Below, in pieces: positions 1 through 11,740 of a stretch of 64,000 nucleotides of DNA. The position numbers and the translations under genes were made by a program. The DNA comes from Rehmannia glutinosa (Eukaryota; Streptophyta; Magnoliopsida; Lamiales; Orobanchaceae): assembly GCA_016081115.2 (NCBI GenBank), contig CM071935.1, positions 23,168,653 to 23,232,652 on the forward strand. Direction: 5' to 3'. The notes under the pieces are model-generated. The model saw only the letters and a list, made by a program, of their open reading frames with translations, did no database searches and was not told the origin of the DNA. Positions within the stretch are counted from its first letter, which is position 1; every line of letters begins with the position of its first letter.

Positions 1-619
1 AAGTGAGTAGCAAGTAGCAAGCGCCTGTGAAGAAGGAAGAAGAGTCGCACGAGAAGCTTGGTGAGTGATCAAGGCGTCTCAGATCGAGTCCCAAAGGATC
101 AAGTCATTTGTTGTGATCAAGACTTGTATCCGGACTGTTACCACTTTGTAACCCGATCATTACTTAGTGGATTCCTCCGGGAGTTGGAGAAGAGAGAAGT
201 AGAAGAATTACCCCATCTTCGAACCTCTATAAAAACTTTCTTGTGTCATTTACATTTCAAAGATTTAAATTTCTCGCACTTTTAATTGCTTATATCTCAC
301 GATAAATTTGCTATCCATTTGATAATCTATAAGTACTAAATCAAGTGTAAAAACTTGCTTAATCAAACTTAAGGGTGTTAAGTCTTCCATTGAAAACAAA
401 ACCACAGGTGAAGTCAAATTATAGCCAACATTTGAGTTACTCTATTAACACTCATTTGAGTCTGTTGAGAGATTAACTCTTTGAGGACTAATTCGATGTC
501 CATCAAGGACACAAATTTGTATGTAGAACTCAGAGATTTAAAAGGCCTAAATCGAAAATTTGGTAAGGTTTATTCAACCCCCCTTCTAAACCTTACACTT
601 ACACCCCTTGGGACCTACA
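1..619 (+). repeat. Sirevirus-type LTR, 3' portion, cut by the window edge
   Basis: This stretch aligns by eye with the last ~600 bases of the two LTRs at 34408-35963 and 46911-48470, sharing the CTCTATAAAAAC segment and the closing GGGACCTACA. It is followed by ATATGAATATTC rather than the primer site TGGTATCAGAGC found after the 5' LTR at 35966. It is therefore the 3' LTR of an element extending left of the window, or a solo LTR. It is a second member of the family inserted into the Athila further right. Confidence 0.85.
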
Positions 620-1895
620 ATATGAATATTCAAATATGATTTAGAAATCTTTAATATAATATATTATAATTCTGGACTTGTAATTTATACAAAGAAATTT
701 GAAGCTTGGCACATTTTTATAATTATTGTGAAATATGGGGCCAAAAGTGCAAATATTAAAAACTATGAAGACCTCCTATAAAAATTAAAAATATTGGACC
801 CAAGACTCTATAAATTTCATATATGAAGTGACTTAAAATATTTGAGACCCCTTCCGGCCAAGAAAACACAATAAACAATAAGTTTGACACCAAATTGTAA
901 AATTATAAAACTTAAAGGACCAAAACTGTAATTTTTGAAACTTGGGAAGTCCTGGTGCCTCAAAATTTCACTGAATTATTTATTATGTTATTTTGAACTT
1001 TTGGTTCAAATTTCATAACCATCCGACTTGAAACGAGCCTTTAACGACACAAAATCACTTTTGGGCCAAAATTATAATTTTCAGAAATGAGGTACCTAAC
1101 TTGCGAATTTTCTAAAACTGTTTTAACCACAACTTATTGCTGCCCTAATAAGTATTTGAAAATTAGAATCACATCAAAACTCTTTCCGGTTTAAGAGTTA
1201 TCTAATTTTAAAAATATCAAGCCAAAAATAGCAAGTTTGGAAACTAGAGAGCAAATCTGTAAATTTTATAAATTTGTCCCGAGTCTCTGAAAAATATAAC
1301 CCTCTGGAAATTTAGAAAAATAATTGAAGCTGACCTTATTCTTTTCCAAGTTCGGAATTGAGACTTATCGAATTTTAGAACACGGTAAGAAAATATTCTC
1401 CTTAGTAAAAATGATTGTTATTATAAAATTCGCTAAGGACATTGAAATTGATATTTTCAAATTCGGTTACCTTATAAAAATTTTAAGATATATTTTTCAT
1501 GCTTATCTAACAAAAATATCGAGTTTGAACATAATGCACCAAACCAAATATAAAAATCTGCTAGATTATCCGCCCGGTAACTAGACCGCGAGTATTAAAA
1601 TAAATTCGGACATTGTGTGACCAAGATCACCCCGGACTTGCTAACTGATTTTATCAATTCTCTCGAATGAGTAAAGTTATAAAAATTAAAAGTGTAATTG
1701 GAAGAGAACTTTTGAAGTGAAATTTTAAGGGAAACGTAAAGTGGAATTAAAGTGAAACTTTGAAGTGAAGCATTAAGTGAAATTTAAAGTGAAATGTATT
1801 GTGTAATTTGAAGTGAAATTGGAAGTGAAATTTTACGTGAAATATTAAGTGGAACTGCAAATAAAAATGAAAGTGAAAAGTAAATTGAAAATTTA
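620..1895. other. AT-rich non-coding stretch ending in degenerate AAGTGAAAT repeats
   Basis: No credible gene is visible. Short ORFs here lack codon structure or motifs. From about 1690 to 1895 the sequence becomes a loose array of AAGTGAAA(T/A)TT-like words of 9-14 bases, grading into the 33-bp minisatellite. The general texture resembles the LTR of a chromovirus-type gypsy element, but no termini or primer site were found, so this is only a suspicion. Confidence 0.4.
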
Positions 1896-2228
1896 AAGTG
1901 GGACACCGGCTACGACCCTATCCAAGTGAAGTGGGATACTGGCTACGACCTTATCCAAATTAAGTGGGATACTGGCTACGACCCTATCCAAGTGAAGTGA
2001 GATACTGACTACGTCCCTATCCAAATTAAGTTGGATACTGGCTACAGCCATATCCAAGTGAAATGAGATACTAGATACGACCCTAACCAAATTAAAGTGG
2101 GATACGGGCTACAACCCTATCCAAGTGAAGTGGGATACTGGCTATGGCACTATCCAAATTAAAGTGGGATACTAGCTACGACCCTATCCAAGTGAAGTGG
2201 GATACATGTTACGGCCTTATCTAAATGA
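1896..2228. repeat. 33-bp minisatellite, 10 units, alternating two-unit structure
   Basis: Ten units of about 33 bp share the core GGGATACTGGCTACGACCC. The last bases of successive units alternate between CCAAGTG and CCAAATT, so the true period is a 66-bp dimer. Because 33 is a multiple of three, the minus strand stays open with an 11-residue repeat (LDRVVASIPLH/N), but nothing suggests that this is expressed. Confidence 0.9.
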
Positions 2229-2740
2229 AAGTAGAAGTAAACTTAAGAAGACAATAATAATATTTAACTAATTTTGAACTAATCTAATTTAATGGTTAAT
2301 GGAACTCTTAATAAAAGAATACGAGATAAAGTCACGTGCACTCTCATGCATTGTTTTCCATGAAACCATTTCTCTTGCATAAACGTGAGCCACACTCGCA
2401 CACTGGCACCCACCAACTAAGAATTTTTGTTTCACCCCACCTCTTTTATGAACCAGAAGATGAAGAATCGTATCAGGACGTTCGTGGCGATGACTTCCAA
2501 GACGTAGTCTAGTTTCATTATTGGAATTTGGATTCGATAAGACGATGAATGTTAAATTGTAATGGTTTAGAGTTTGAACCTATTTAATATAATAGCAGGG
2601 CGTAGGACCCTGAGGCACGATTATGATGTTGTGTGATGGTTTCTTTTGGATTCCGCTGCAACCATACTCTTACTTAGTTATTCCCTGATTTATGCCTAAT
2701 TGAGATTTTATCGTTACTATTGATATATATTGAAGGATTA
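2229..2740. other. Non-coding stretch, possible LTR remnant
   Basis: No gene is visible. The part around 2490-2640, with GACGTAGTCTAG and a following T-rich run, resembles the 3' part of some Tekay/Del chromovirus LTRs as I remember them. No boundary could be set. Confidence 0.3.
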
Positions 2741-2754
2741 TTAGGCCGACTTGG

Positions 2755-3836
2755 TAAATCGGTATAAGTTTTGTAATTTCGTATCACGGCTTCCATTTTG
2801 GGGCCCGACATGTATAATTTCAGATGTGTGAGCCTCAATAATAGTAAATGGCTCTATTGCCTCAGTGGTATGTATTTGAACACCATTGTGTTTACTTTTC
2901 ATTGATTCCTGATATAGATTACCAGGTGTTGGGCAGTTCAATATGTTTTGGTCTAATGTCCCGTCATACCACATATGTTACAAGCATAATCGTCAGTTCT
3001 TTCCATAGGCATTTTTCTTTATCACTATTTGACTGATTTGGATACCCCTGTTTGACTGTATAATCATTTTGACGAGAATAATGATAGTTATCTCAATCAT
3101 AGTAATTACGACCGCCACAATCATATCTATGAGTATTATGATGTGGAGCACCACAACCACGACCCATGCGGCCACCATTCCCGGGTTTATACTCACGACC
3201 TCTAAATCGACCCCCTCCTCTACCCGAGTTAGCATGTGCTTCAGTCACTGCATTAGACCCAGAAGGTCGCAAATCGTGATTTTTCAACAGCGATTCATTG
3301 GTTTTCTCTACCGTGAGAAAAATCGAGATTAATTCAGATTATGTATTGAATTTTCGTTGTCTATATTGTTGTTGGAGCACAATATTTGATTTATGCATAG
3401 TGAGAATATCTTCTCCAATATATCATATTCAGATAATTTTGTCCCGCAAAGAGCCAGTCGGGACTCAATTTTAAATAATGCTGAATTATAGTCAGCAACG
3501 GACTTAAAGTCGTGCAACCTCGGTTACTGTCAATCATATTGTGCCTGCGGGAGAATCACTGTTCTGGTGTGATCAAATATATCTTCGAGCTTTGCCAGAG
3601 CTCAAAAGGCCTTTCAGTTTGTATATATTCATTTTTCAAATTATCAGATAGATGATGACGAATAAATATCATTGCATTTGCCTCATCTTTTATATTGGCC
3701 TATTCGATTTTCAAGGATTTAGACGTTGTAACTAAATCTTGACCCTGAAGATGCAATTTAACAACTAGGCACCATGATAAATAATTATCGCCAGTGGTAT
3801 CGAGGATTTGGAATTTTTGCTTTTCAATGCCGGCCA
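2755..3836 (-). pseudogene. Copia-type retrotransposon Gag, decayed
   Basis: Read on the minus strand, a start at 3836 opens a peptide beginning MAGIEKQKFQILDTTGDNY, the N-terminal pattern of plant copia-like Gag proteins. Further along are IRHHLSDNLKNEYIQTE, then FKSVADYNSALFKIESRLAL (3329-3517), then an Arg/Gly-rich stretch (3093-3287). Last comes a region like the segment after the zinc knuckle (NCPTPGNLYQESMKSK, 2741-2974). The pieces lie in the expected order but in different frames with stops between, so the gene is dead. No LTRs or pol were recognised next to it. Confidence 0.7.
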
Positions 3837-5219
3837 TTTTTCTACAAAGGAAATAAAAATAAATTAGTACAAAGAAATTCAAACTTGAAATATACAAACC
3901 TTTCTCAAGCAATAACTCGTGCGGATAATGTGTTGTAAATAATAAGAGCACTGCAAAATAAGCCTTTACATAGAAGAATCAAATAAGAAAGAAAGGTGTA
4001 GTTCTATTATGCATCCATCGACGTCTATTTATAATAGCTAGGTTACATGTTACTAGGAAGTACTGTAAATCTTTAGAAATTTCAGTAGAAACTTTTATTT
4101 CAATGAAAAAGTCGATTTCAAATACTAAGCAGATACTATGCAAACTTTGAGTTCAACCGCCTTATACGTCCAATCTTCATTACAATTACAAATAAGAAAA
4201 AAAGGGAATAATTTGAATTTCATCATTTTTCCCAAAACCGGAGACCCCCTCGCCTAAACCCCACCCCCTCACTCCCCCCCGCTCCGAATAAACTTCATTA
4301 CTGCCCCTCCCTTCCACCAAGCTTACCCCTTCTTTTCCATCGTGGGTCCGCAGCTTTTCCATCTCCCCCCAATTCCCACCATTTCCCCCGGTGTCGTTAT
4401 CTGTAACCATTGTGATGGCTTGTAGCACCTAGGCTTAATGCTTTTACAAATATAAGATGAGGAATTCATTTGGGCCTCCTCACAAGTGGGAATTTGGGAT
4501 TTCTATGGTGGGATTTTTGGGTTGTGTTGATTCGGAAGACGATGAACAAATATCAATCTTTTTCAGATTTTACTTTTTTTTTTCAATTAATGTTTTGTTT
4601 GTATTATTCCACAACAAATATGTTCTACTAACATATTATCTTATTAGGAAATGCATTATCCAAATAATTATGTTTTCCTCTCAACAATAATTATATTTCA
4701 AAATCTTGAATTTATTTAAATATACCTTTTAATTCAGATATTATTGTTTTATTATTAATCTTACTGAGATACTTATAATATATATTCATGTAGATTAACT
4801 TTTACATTATCATTAGCCATTTTAAATATATTTAGTCTTTTTAAATATAAAATTTTCAACATAAATTATTTTTCAATTATATATATAATTTTACTTTCTA
4901 ATATATAATTTTAGCCATTTTTATATATTTATTCTTGACATGGTTGCAAGATCCCTCAATTTTTCATCTATATGGACAAAGTTGTCTACTTTGACAATCA
5001 ACATGTTGACATGTAAGCACCAAGTCATTAAATCTCATCCACCTTAGTATTTGGTTTGCCAACTCAGCAATTTAGAAATAAAATATCATCCAAACTGATA
5101 AATATGGCCAAATATGTAATTTTTGAAAAGTTAGTAATTGTTAAACGACAACCTTAAAAATTAGCGGACTACATACGAACATGAGCCAACTTAAGGGATT
5201 AAGGCAATTTTGCCCATTA
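3837..5219. other. Intergenic, no gene recognised
   Basis: The sequence is AT-rich. A C-rich patch lies at 4240-4400 (runs of CCCC), which gives a misleading minus-strand ORF. The stretch 4680-4930 is very AT-rich. Nothing shows a conserved domain. The part near 3990-4160 could be LTR sequence of the adjacent dead copia element. Confidence 0.4.
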
Positions 5220-6051
5220 ATCTTACTACGTTGTTAATCATTATGTTCTAACAAGGACTTAGGTTTCTCAGTATCATAACTTGATTAAAATATTCATCGA
5301 ATCTTATTTGTAAATAAAAGTAGTTTTCTTACACTACAAAATAGCATAGTGCATAGATTTGGTAACTATAATTATATACATAGTAACAAAAATCTCGAAA
5401 TTCGTTTCTAAGATATTATTCAGGATTTGATGATATATCTTTCAAAAAAAAAAGGATTTGATGATATGTAATGATCAATATAAATATTCAATTACTCTAT
5501 TGAAAATAGTACATATTTTTGTGGAAAGATTGTCAATAAATACCCTTAAAATTTATACTATTTTAATTAATAGACTAAATAAAAAAAAATTATAATTATG
5601 AAAATTCTAAAACAAATTAAGAATAAATTGCTTTAATAATACAAAGTTCGGTAAATTTTGTTCACATATATTACTATTTAAGAAACATAAAACAAAAAAT
5701 TATTTGAGTGCTATAGTTATCATATTTGTAGTACGGGAAAGATTTATTGGGTATGTTTGTCAATTATATTAGGTTGTTTCTATAGTGGCCCGCAAAAAAT
5801 AAAAAAAAATATGTTTATTTTAAGTTCTTATTAAATAATATTAAAAATGTACGTGTACAAATATTTATTTGTATTTTTTTTATAAGGCATCTTTTTTCTT
5901 TTGGTCATGACCCTAAAAAAGCTAGGCTGGCCCTGATTCCTTATGGTAAGAAAAACAAATTACGTATATTAGATTACATACTATGTAAACAGGACAGACA
6001 ATTATGGATAACTGTGAAAATTTGCATGGCTTTCCCCTTTTTACCTCCATC

Positions 6052-6059
6052 TATAAATA
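6052..6059 (+). promoter_or_regulatory. TATA box of the first IPT gene
   Basis: TATAAATA lies about 545 bases upstream of the ATG. The surroundings (TTTGCATGG, then CCATCTATAAAT) are conserved at the second copy, where TATAAAT lies at 19650-19656. The long distance to the ATG and the AACAG|GTGCAA junction just before both coding regions suggest a 5'-leader intron with its acceptor near 6582. This is inference from two-copy conservation. Confidence 0.6.
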
Positions 6060-6597
6060 AATACACATGCCTATACCACTGTTCGAATAATTAAAATTTC
6101 CGCTGGAGGATTTTTAACCATCCGCCACAGGTTTTTTCTTATTCATTATCTCTCTCTAAGCCCCAAAAACGTTTGATATCTTCTTCTTCCCTGAAAACTG
6201 TTTTAAAATATCCCAATGAAAATAATTGTATGATTGTAATTAAATATACCTGGCTCTTAAAAAAAAATTAATTAATCCAATGATTTCGTCCTGTTTACAA
6301 TGCATAGTAGTTCGAATGTCCTGTTTTAAATTTTTTTTTAATGTTTAGTGTTCTTCTGTTTGTTTGAGTTTTTGAGAATTTAACATACATTGTCAGGCAG
6401 GTGCCAGCCCTGGTCCTGCTAAGAAAACTTAGTTAAAAAATATTTGAGTTAAAATTTATATTTGATTTTTTGTTTTTTATATGTCCTACCCACTTTCGTA
6501 TATTGGCCCACCTAAATATTTTTTATTGTTCCACCATTGTTATAATATATATTTTTGTATGGTGCATGAAATTAATTAACAGGTGCAAAACAGTAAG

Positions 6598-7527
6598 ATG
6601 ACATTCTCTGCCTACAAACAAGTCCAACCTATGGTGAACTTTTCAGCAGACAACAAGGTGGTGGTGATAATGGGCGCCACGGGGACCGGCAAGTCGCGGC
6701 TGGCCATAGACTTAGCTACTCGTTTCAATGCCGAGATCATAAACTCTGATAAAATACAAGTATACAAAGGACTAGACATAATCACCAACAAGGTGACCGA
6801 TAAGGAACGTCGCAGCGTGACCCACCATTTGCTAGGAATCATCGATCCCGACGAAGATTTCACGGCGGAGGATTTTATATACCATGCAATGCTTGCGACG
6901 AATGATATTATAAGGAGAAGCCAATTGCCCATCATCGCTGGCGGGTCCAATTCTTTCATACAAGCACTTGTTGATGATGCAGAGTTTCGATCAAAGTACG
7001 AATGTTGTTTTCTTTGGGTGGACGTGTCAATGCCCGTTTTGCATTCCTTTGTGGCGAAAAGGGTTAATCAGATGGTGAATAGCGGGTTGGTCGTGGAGGC
7101 GAGGGAGTTTTTCGAGCCCAGCGGCGACTACACTCGTGGGATTCGGCGAGCCATTGGGGTGCCAGAGATGGACGAGTTTTTCAGAAAAGAGCATCTTGTT
7201 GAAGGTGAAACTAAGGCTAACCTTCTAAAGGCAGCTATTGATGAGATTAAAGAAAATACTTGTAAGCTATGTTGTCGTCAGCTTGGAAAGATTTTAGCGA
7301 TTGCAGAACAGTTGAAGTGGCGCATCCATCGCCTAGACGCCACCGAAGCGTTTCTAAGAGGAGGTGGAGATTCGGCGGAAGCATGGGAGAGGTCCGTGGT
7401 GGGGCCCAGTACAAAGATTTTGAGTAATTTTCTTGGTGGAGGTGATCAAATAGATTCAAAATTAGCTCTCCGTGTGCCACCTCGGCTCCAATCCAATGTC
7501 GTCTCATTAGCCACTGCTAATAACTAG
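6598..7527 (+). CDS. Adenylate isopentenyltransferase (cytokinin synthesis), IPT5-like
   Basis: Encodes 309 residues of the plant ATP/ADP isopentenyltransferase family, which transfers the isopentenyl group of DMAPP to the N6 of ATP/ADP, the first committed step to iP- and zeatin-type cytokinins. The P-loop GATGTGKSRLAIDLA is at about residues 26-40. NSDKIQVYKGLDIITNKVT, the HHLLG motif, PIIAGGSNSFI and FLWVDVSMPVLHSFV follow in the usual order. Family members in Arabidopsis lack introns, as here. The ATG at 6598 is chosen because the longer frame from 6583 starts with GTG at a likely splice acceptor and because ATG is conserved in the paralogue. The short N-terminus and wording are nearest to Arabidopsis IPT5 from memory. 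One oddity: SVTHHLLG replaces the usual GVPHHLLG. The gene appears intact. Confidence 0.95.
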   Translation: MTFSAYKQVQPMVNFSADNKVVVIMGATGTGKSRLAIDLATRFNAEIINSDKIQVYKGLDIITNKVTDKERRSVTHHLLGIIDPDEDFTAEDFIYHAMLATNDIIRRSQLPIIAGGSNSFIQALVDDAEFRSKYECCFLWVDVSMPVLHSFVAKRVNQMVNSGLVVEAREFFEPSGDYTRGIRRAIGVPEMDEFFRKEHLVEGETKANLLKAAIDEIKENTCKLCCRQLGKILAIAEQLKWRIHRLDATEAFLRGGGDSAEAWERSVVGPSTKILSNFLGGGDQIDSKLALRVPPRLQSNVVSLATANN

Positions 7528-7678
7528 AGTGGGATTTCATTTGCCCCCCAACAAATCTTTTATTTCGCATTTTATATTTTATATTTTATTCTGTTGAATT
7601 CGTGTAATTTATCGATTTTCGTCGTCTCAAAATACTTATAAGCAATGAAAGAAATCAAATTCGTCTTTGAGTTTGGGC

Positions 7679-7832
7679 TCAATAAATTCGGTCACAATAT
7701 TTAGCTGCGCACATGGGATAATGTGCAGCTAACCGAGTTCAAAGAATGAAATACAATAAATTCGGTCACAATCTCTGTTTCTCGATCAAAAAATGTTTGA
7801 TCTCGTACCGAGTTCAAAGAATGAAATACAAG
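7679..7832. repeat. Tandem pair of hairpin-forming units downstream of IPT copy 1
   Basis: Two units of about 72-75 bp share their outer parts (AATAAATTCGGTCACAAT at the start, ACCGAGTTCAAAGAATGAAA at the end). Their centres are unrelated, but both are self-complementary: AGCTGCGCACAT pairs with ATGTGCAGCT in unit 1, and GATCAAA with TTTGATC in unit 2. The shared outer parts are also partly complementary (AATTCGGT/ACCGAGTT). The pair starts about 150 bases after the IPT stop codon. Confidence 0.7.
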
Positions 7833-8446
7833 ATAGAAAAATAAAATATTTTTTTTTGACAAAAAATCATATGAGATGGTCTCATGGATTAATTTTCGTG
7901 AGATGAATCATAAAATAACATAGTAGAAAAACACCCGGATGCTACATGGAATTTGTGGTAATTTATTAAATTAGAACTTTTTCTTTCTTTTTTATTTTTT
8001 AGCTTGAAAATATTACATGAATTTTCAATTCTTAACTACATTGTTGTTTAGGCGTTCAAAAAAATACTTAGTTAATTGTGCTAATTTTATAAAGATAAAT
8101 TGTTTAGTTGTATAGTTATAAGATTTGATTTTTGGATTATTATTTACCTTTTAGATCATAATAAACTGTATAGATAGAATTTCTGATCTTCTATTTCTTA
8201 TAGTAGTTTATTTTTTAGATTATATTTATAGATTGTTTATATTGTATTTATAGAAGCTTTGATTTTAGATTATTCTTTACCTTTTAGATTATACTAAACT
8301 GTATAGAATCTTTGATTTAGGGAAAGAAATAGATTGTATAGATAGAATACTTGATGTTTGGATTATTTGTTATCTTTAATATTAGATATGAAAATTACGA
8401 AATATATATTGGCAAATTTGGTCTTTCTACACAGTGCAAAATCTGG
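7833..8446. other. AT-rich spacer, no gene
   Basis: No gene was found. Two diverged copies of a segment with TTTACCTTTTAGAT and AAACTGTATAGA lie at about 8140-8190 and 8275-8320, a local duplication in AT-rich DNA. Confidence 0.5.
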
Positions 8447-9259
8447 TGTTGTAACTCTGGGATGCAACACTATCTGCACAGACTCTGGGCGGATTTTATG
8501 TCAGATTCTCTGTTTCTTGTTTATGACATATGTTTTATTTTGAGAAGATTGTTGATAATCTTGGATGCTTTATCTAGATTAATTTAGCCCATATTATTGT
8601 CATTTAATCACTTTCCTTATGTATTTGTTCTTACCCATAAGAAAATGATTAGTTCTTGTTGTCTTCCTTTTTTAGATTGTAACCTCCATCTATATATCAG
8701 GAAATTAAATCACTTGATTTCAGCCACAGGGGATCGGTTTTGTTTACATAAAAGGAGAGATCAGCTCTTTGAAAAAGATATCCAGAAAAATATTTCAAGC
8801 TTCATAAGTTCTTCTCCAAGAAATCACTTGTTCCATTTTTCTATTCTTCGGGAGAAGAAGGTGAAAGATCTACGGCGTGGATCGACTCAACCATTCAAGG
8901 ATTTGAAGTTGGAGGGATTCCAATAAGGTTGAGATTGTGGAGGAAACAATCAAGAGATTAGTCGAATACGAGTGTTGGTGAATTTATGAAGATGGAGTCT
9001 TTATGTTATTCGTAAATCCAAGTGTATTTGTAATAAGCTTTGCTTTTATAATATTGGATTGTTTCTTCTCTGGGTGTGGCCTCGTACATTAAGATTGAGG
9101 AATCTAAACACGTTAAAAATCCTAGTGTTATTTCTATTTCTGTTGTGTGAGTGCGTCGTATGTTTCAGTGTTACAACACTAACTTTCAACATTTGTTTGA
9201 ATCGAACATCCAGGGTTTTTGTATTGATATATTGATTAATAAGGCAACATATTTTATCA
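8447..9259 (+). repeat. Copia-type LTR with adjacent primer site (9262-9275)
   Basis: The segment begins TGTTGTAACTCTGGGATGCAA and ends TATCA. It is followed after two bases by TGGCATCAAGAGCC, close to the TGGTATCAAGAGC primer site, complementary to initiator tRNA-Met, of many plant copia elements. The interior has the features of a copia LTR, including a T-rich segment with CTCTGGGTGTGGCC. The internal region is lost within about 50 bases because a CACTA terminus starts at 9328. Ends are set by the TG...CA rule and the primer site; no second LTR was seen. Confidence 0.6.
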
Positions 9260-10018
9260 ATTGGCATCAAGAGCCTAATACTAATTCTTATTAGTGAGAT
9301 CCTGTTTATATTTGTTGCTAACATTCACTACAAGAAAAAAGCTAATAGAAAACCGATGTTGTAAGCCCTGATGTTTGTTTTTTTAAATCGATTTCATTTT
9401 GTTCAACAATATTGTGTTCTTTACCCTCTAATTAATGACAATAGAACCAATATTCACCAATCTAAATCAACAAACAATTAAGTACAATCGAAATTAACAA
9501 ATATAACCTGCATAAGCCATTCATTCAAAATGTGCACAAACGAGTATATGTAAAGGCCAAAATGTGGTTATATACAAACGAATACTTAAAAGCCTTAATG
9601 TTGCAACATCCTCATAGTTCCCAATTTGTCAACTTACATTGCAAATCCTTACTAGTAATGTTTATAAACAAAATCTAATGAGTGCTATTGAAAATAGAAC
9701 AAACACATCCTGAAACATCCTTCGACCCCTCTGGTAAAACAACCTGAAAAAATTGGAGCAATTTTTAGTACAATAAAGCTAATTATAGCTAATAAAATAT
9801 AAAACCAGAACTTAAAATCAGTTCATTTGTAAATTATTACTTATTTGATGATATAATTTGTAGTTTGGCACTTCTAATAAAGCTAATTTTTTTTATTTAT
9901 GAAAACTGCTATTGACAAAACAAAATTTATAATTTACATAATTGCAAATTAACAGTAGTACCACAAATAAAACCATTAATCCTTCAACCATCCATCAAAT
10001 TAAAATCGAAATATAGAT

Positions 10019-10243
10019 TTATAAAACCAAAATAGATGGATGCACACGACATACATTTGTTGGGACTAGGATCAACTCACTTTCCTGCACAAATGTCCCA
10101 TTGCAACTCATGCAAATAAATCCAAGAGTAAACAGAACTAAAACAAAACCAAACCAAGCCATTGCCACCATGTAATAGCCTCCACCACCCCTCACTTTCC
10201 TATCACCGCCTCTCTTAGGCAATTCCACCACTTTCTCTTCCAA
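10019..10243 (-). CDS. Hypothetical small membrane protein, possibly a captured exon
   Basis: A 74-codon frame with a charged, Gly-rich start (VVELPKRGGDRKVRGGGGYY) and one strong hydrophobic segment (MVAMAWFGFVLVLFTLGFIC), so one membrane span is predicted. It lies inside the CACTA remnant, between the terminus and the protease pseudogene. I do not recognise the family. Codon structure looks more coding-like than its surroundings, so a captured host exon is possible, but expression is unsupported. Confidence 0.25.
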   Translation of the reverse strand: MEEKVVELPKRGGDRKVRGGGGYYMVAMAWFGFVLVLFTLGFICMSCNGTFVQESELILVPTNVCRVHPSILVL

Positions 10244-10424
10244 ACCAAAACATTATCAGTCACACTAAACAAGTAGATTATAAATTATTTCAGTTCTTGA
10301 AAATAAAAGACTAATTAACAAGAATAACCCCAACAACTTAAAGAATCAAAGAATAACAAAACCAAACAAATTTAATTATTCACAAACAAAATTCTAGCCA
10401 AGTCAAGGGTAGTTTGAATACTTG

Positions 10425-11740
10425 TTCTATTCAAACATATGATCTTGTATGCAATGCGCCCACTCCAAACGCACTTCATCAATTTGTGATGGAGTGTATT
10501 GACATTTTTTGAACTATGAACACAAATTATATTAGTAAAATCAAACTATATAATCTTGCTGGAAAAAATCAACTATTAATCACTTTGCAAAATTATAAAC
10601 TATACAATTTTAAACTATTTGAAAACTTCAAATATTAAACTGTATATTTTACCATTGATCGCAATAGAGCTTTGTTAGTGCTGAAGCATTCGTGAAGTAT
10701 CTCTCTCATGTATCGCAGTACATTGAAACCACACTATTTTTTATCCAGTTGAGTAGGAGCCTATATGAGGAAATAAAATGTTAGTTACTTATACAAATTA
10801 CATTGAGCAACATATGTTAATCACAAGGACATACCGTGATTATATCCCATTGGGGTTGCTTTTTTCCTTTCCTTCCCTTGCCCACATTAAATAATTTTAA
10901 AGCACTTCAAACATCATAAGATCGATTAACAAGTTAAGCAATATTTAATTTATCGACTTGCATGTAAAAAGAACTTGCATATTAACAACATCTCTCAAAG
11001 TATCATCGCGAATGCGGGGGCCAAGAGGATCCAACACATATACAATCTCATTGTAAGGGTCGACCACAGTCAAAATCCAATGATAACTAACACAAATAGA
11101 TGATTAGTACTTGCAATTAGACAAGTTAAGAATATGCAATTGAAAGTGACATTGTAATTCTTACTTACCCTATATTACATGGCGCCAAAACTAATTGATT
11201 AATTGATGCACTGCCCAACCTATTTGCTAAAAAACTTGCCCTGGATTGCATTAATTATTGGATATATTTTTTATCTGTTCTTGTTGTCGGCACATCCACA
11301 AATAAAAACTTATCCACAAATTCTTCCTTCATCTTTTTGTAAAGGTGCCTACAATTTTAAAAAGAGAAATAAAATTAGTATAGTAAATTATGAAGTATTT
11401 GCAATTTAAAAACAAGTAGATAATAATTGAAAGGTTTACCATATGTACACAATTATAAAAAAGCACGAAATTGGCTCCAATTCACAAAAGTGAGTGATGT
11501 CTGAAAGGTCAACATGGATCTCCTTCTCAATGCCAAAGACATCATTATCTAAAGTCATATCGTACACTCTTTCCATCAAGCACATTCTTGCAACAACAAT
11601 AGAACATGAACAACTCTCTTGGCATGTTGGAATTGACAACTTTACAATTGTTTTTCCCATCGCCAACTTTGGTTGTACAATATTTCTAATTAATGCAAAT
11701 GTACAGATGTTAGATATGTGCCAAACTAAAAATTACTTAA
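10425..11740 (-). pseudogene. CACTA-associated Ulp1-like (C48) cysteine protease, exons in decay
   Basis: At least five exon-like pieces read on the minus strand in the correct order. Around 11666-11450 lies LDNDVFGIEKEIHVDLSDIT, the conserved linker of these proteins. Next is LYKKMKEEFVDKF near 11340. HWILTVVDPYNEIVYVLDPL near 11085 carries the catalytic His and the Asp region. CGFNVLRYMREIL near 10720 carries the catalytic Cys-Gly. The C-terminal YTPSQIDEVRLEW is near 10490. A stop lies just before the Cys piece and exons are incomplete. C48 domains of this type are common passengers of plant CACTA elements. Confidence 0.75.

Larger units (their letters stand above)
5220..7660. repeat. Duplicated IPT block, copy 1
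   Basis: This block is paralogous to 18925-20985 plus 23830-23935. The similarity starts about 1.3 kb upstream of the coding region (shared ATCATTATGTTCT, TCATAACTTGATTAAAA and ACTACAAAATAGCATAG) and continues through the promoter, 5' leader, coding region and 3' flank to the word ATCGATTTTCGTCGTCTC at about 7612. This is a segmental duplication of a whole gene with its regulatory DNA, not a retrocopy. Confidence 0.85.

Noticed and set aside
1893..2090. Minus-strand 65-codon ORF
   Set aside because: A by-product of a 33-bp tandem repeat whose length is divisible by three.
6583..6597. Longer IPT start from 6583 (and 19928 in copy 2)
   Set aside because: Both begin with GTG at a probable splice-acceptor junction. 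The conserved ATG lies 15 and 30 bases further on.
6612..6959. Minus-strand ORFs within both IPT genes (6612-6959, 7247-7507, 19972-20223)
   Set aside because: They are shadows of well-supported plus-strand coding regions with no domain of their own.
7700..7735. Possible microRNA hairpin downstream of IPT copy 1
   Set aside because: The stem is only about 10-11 bp, too short for a plant microRNA precursor.
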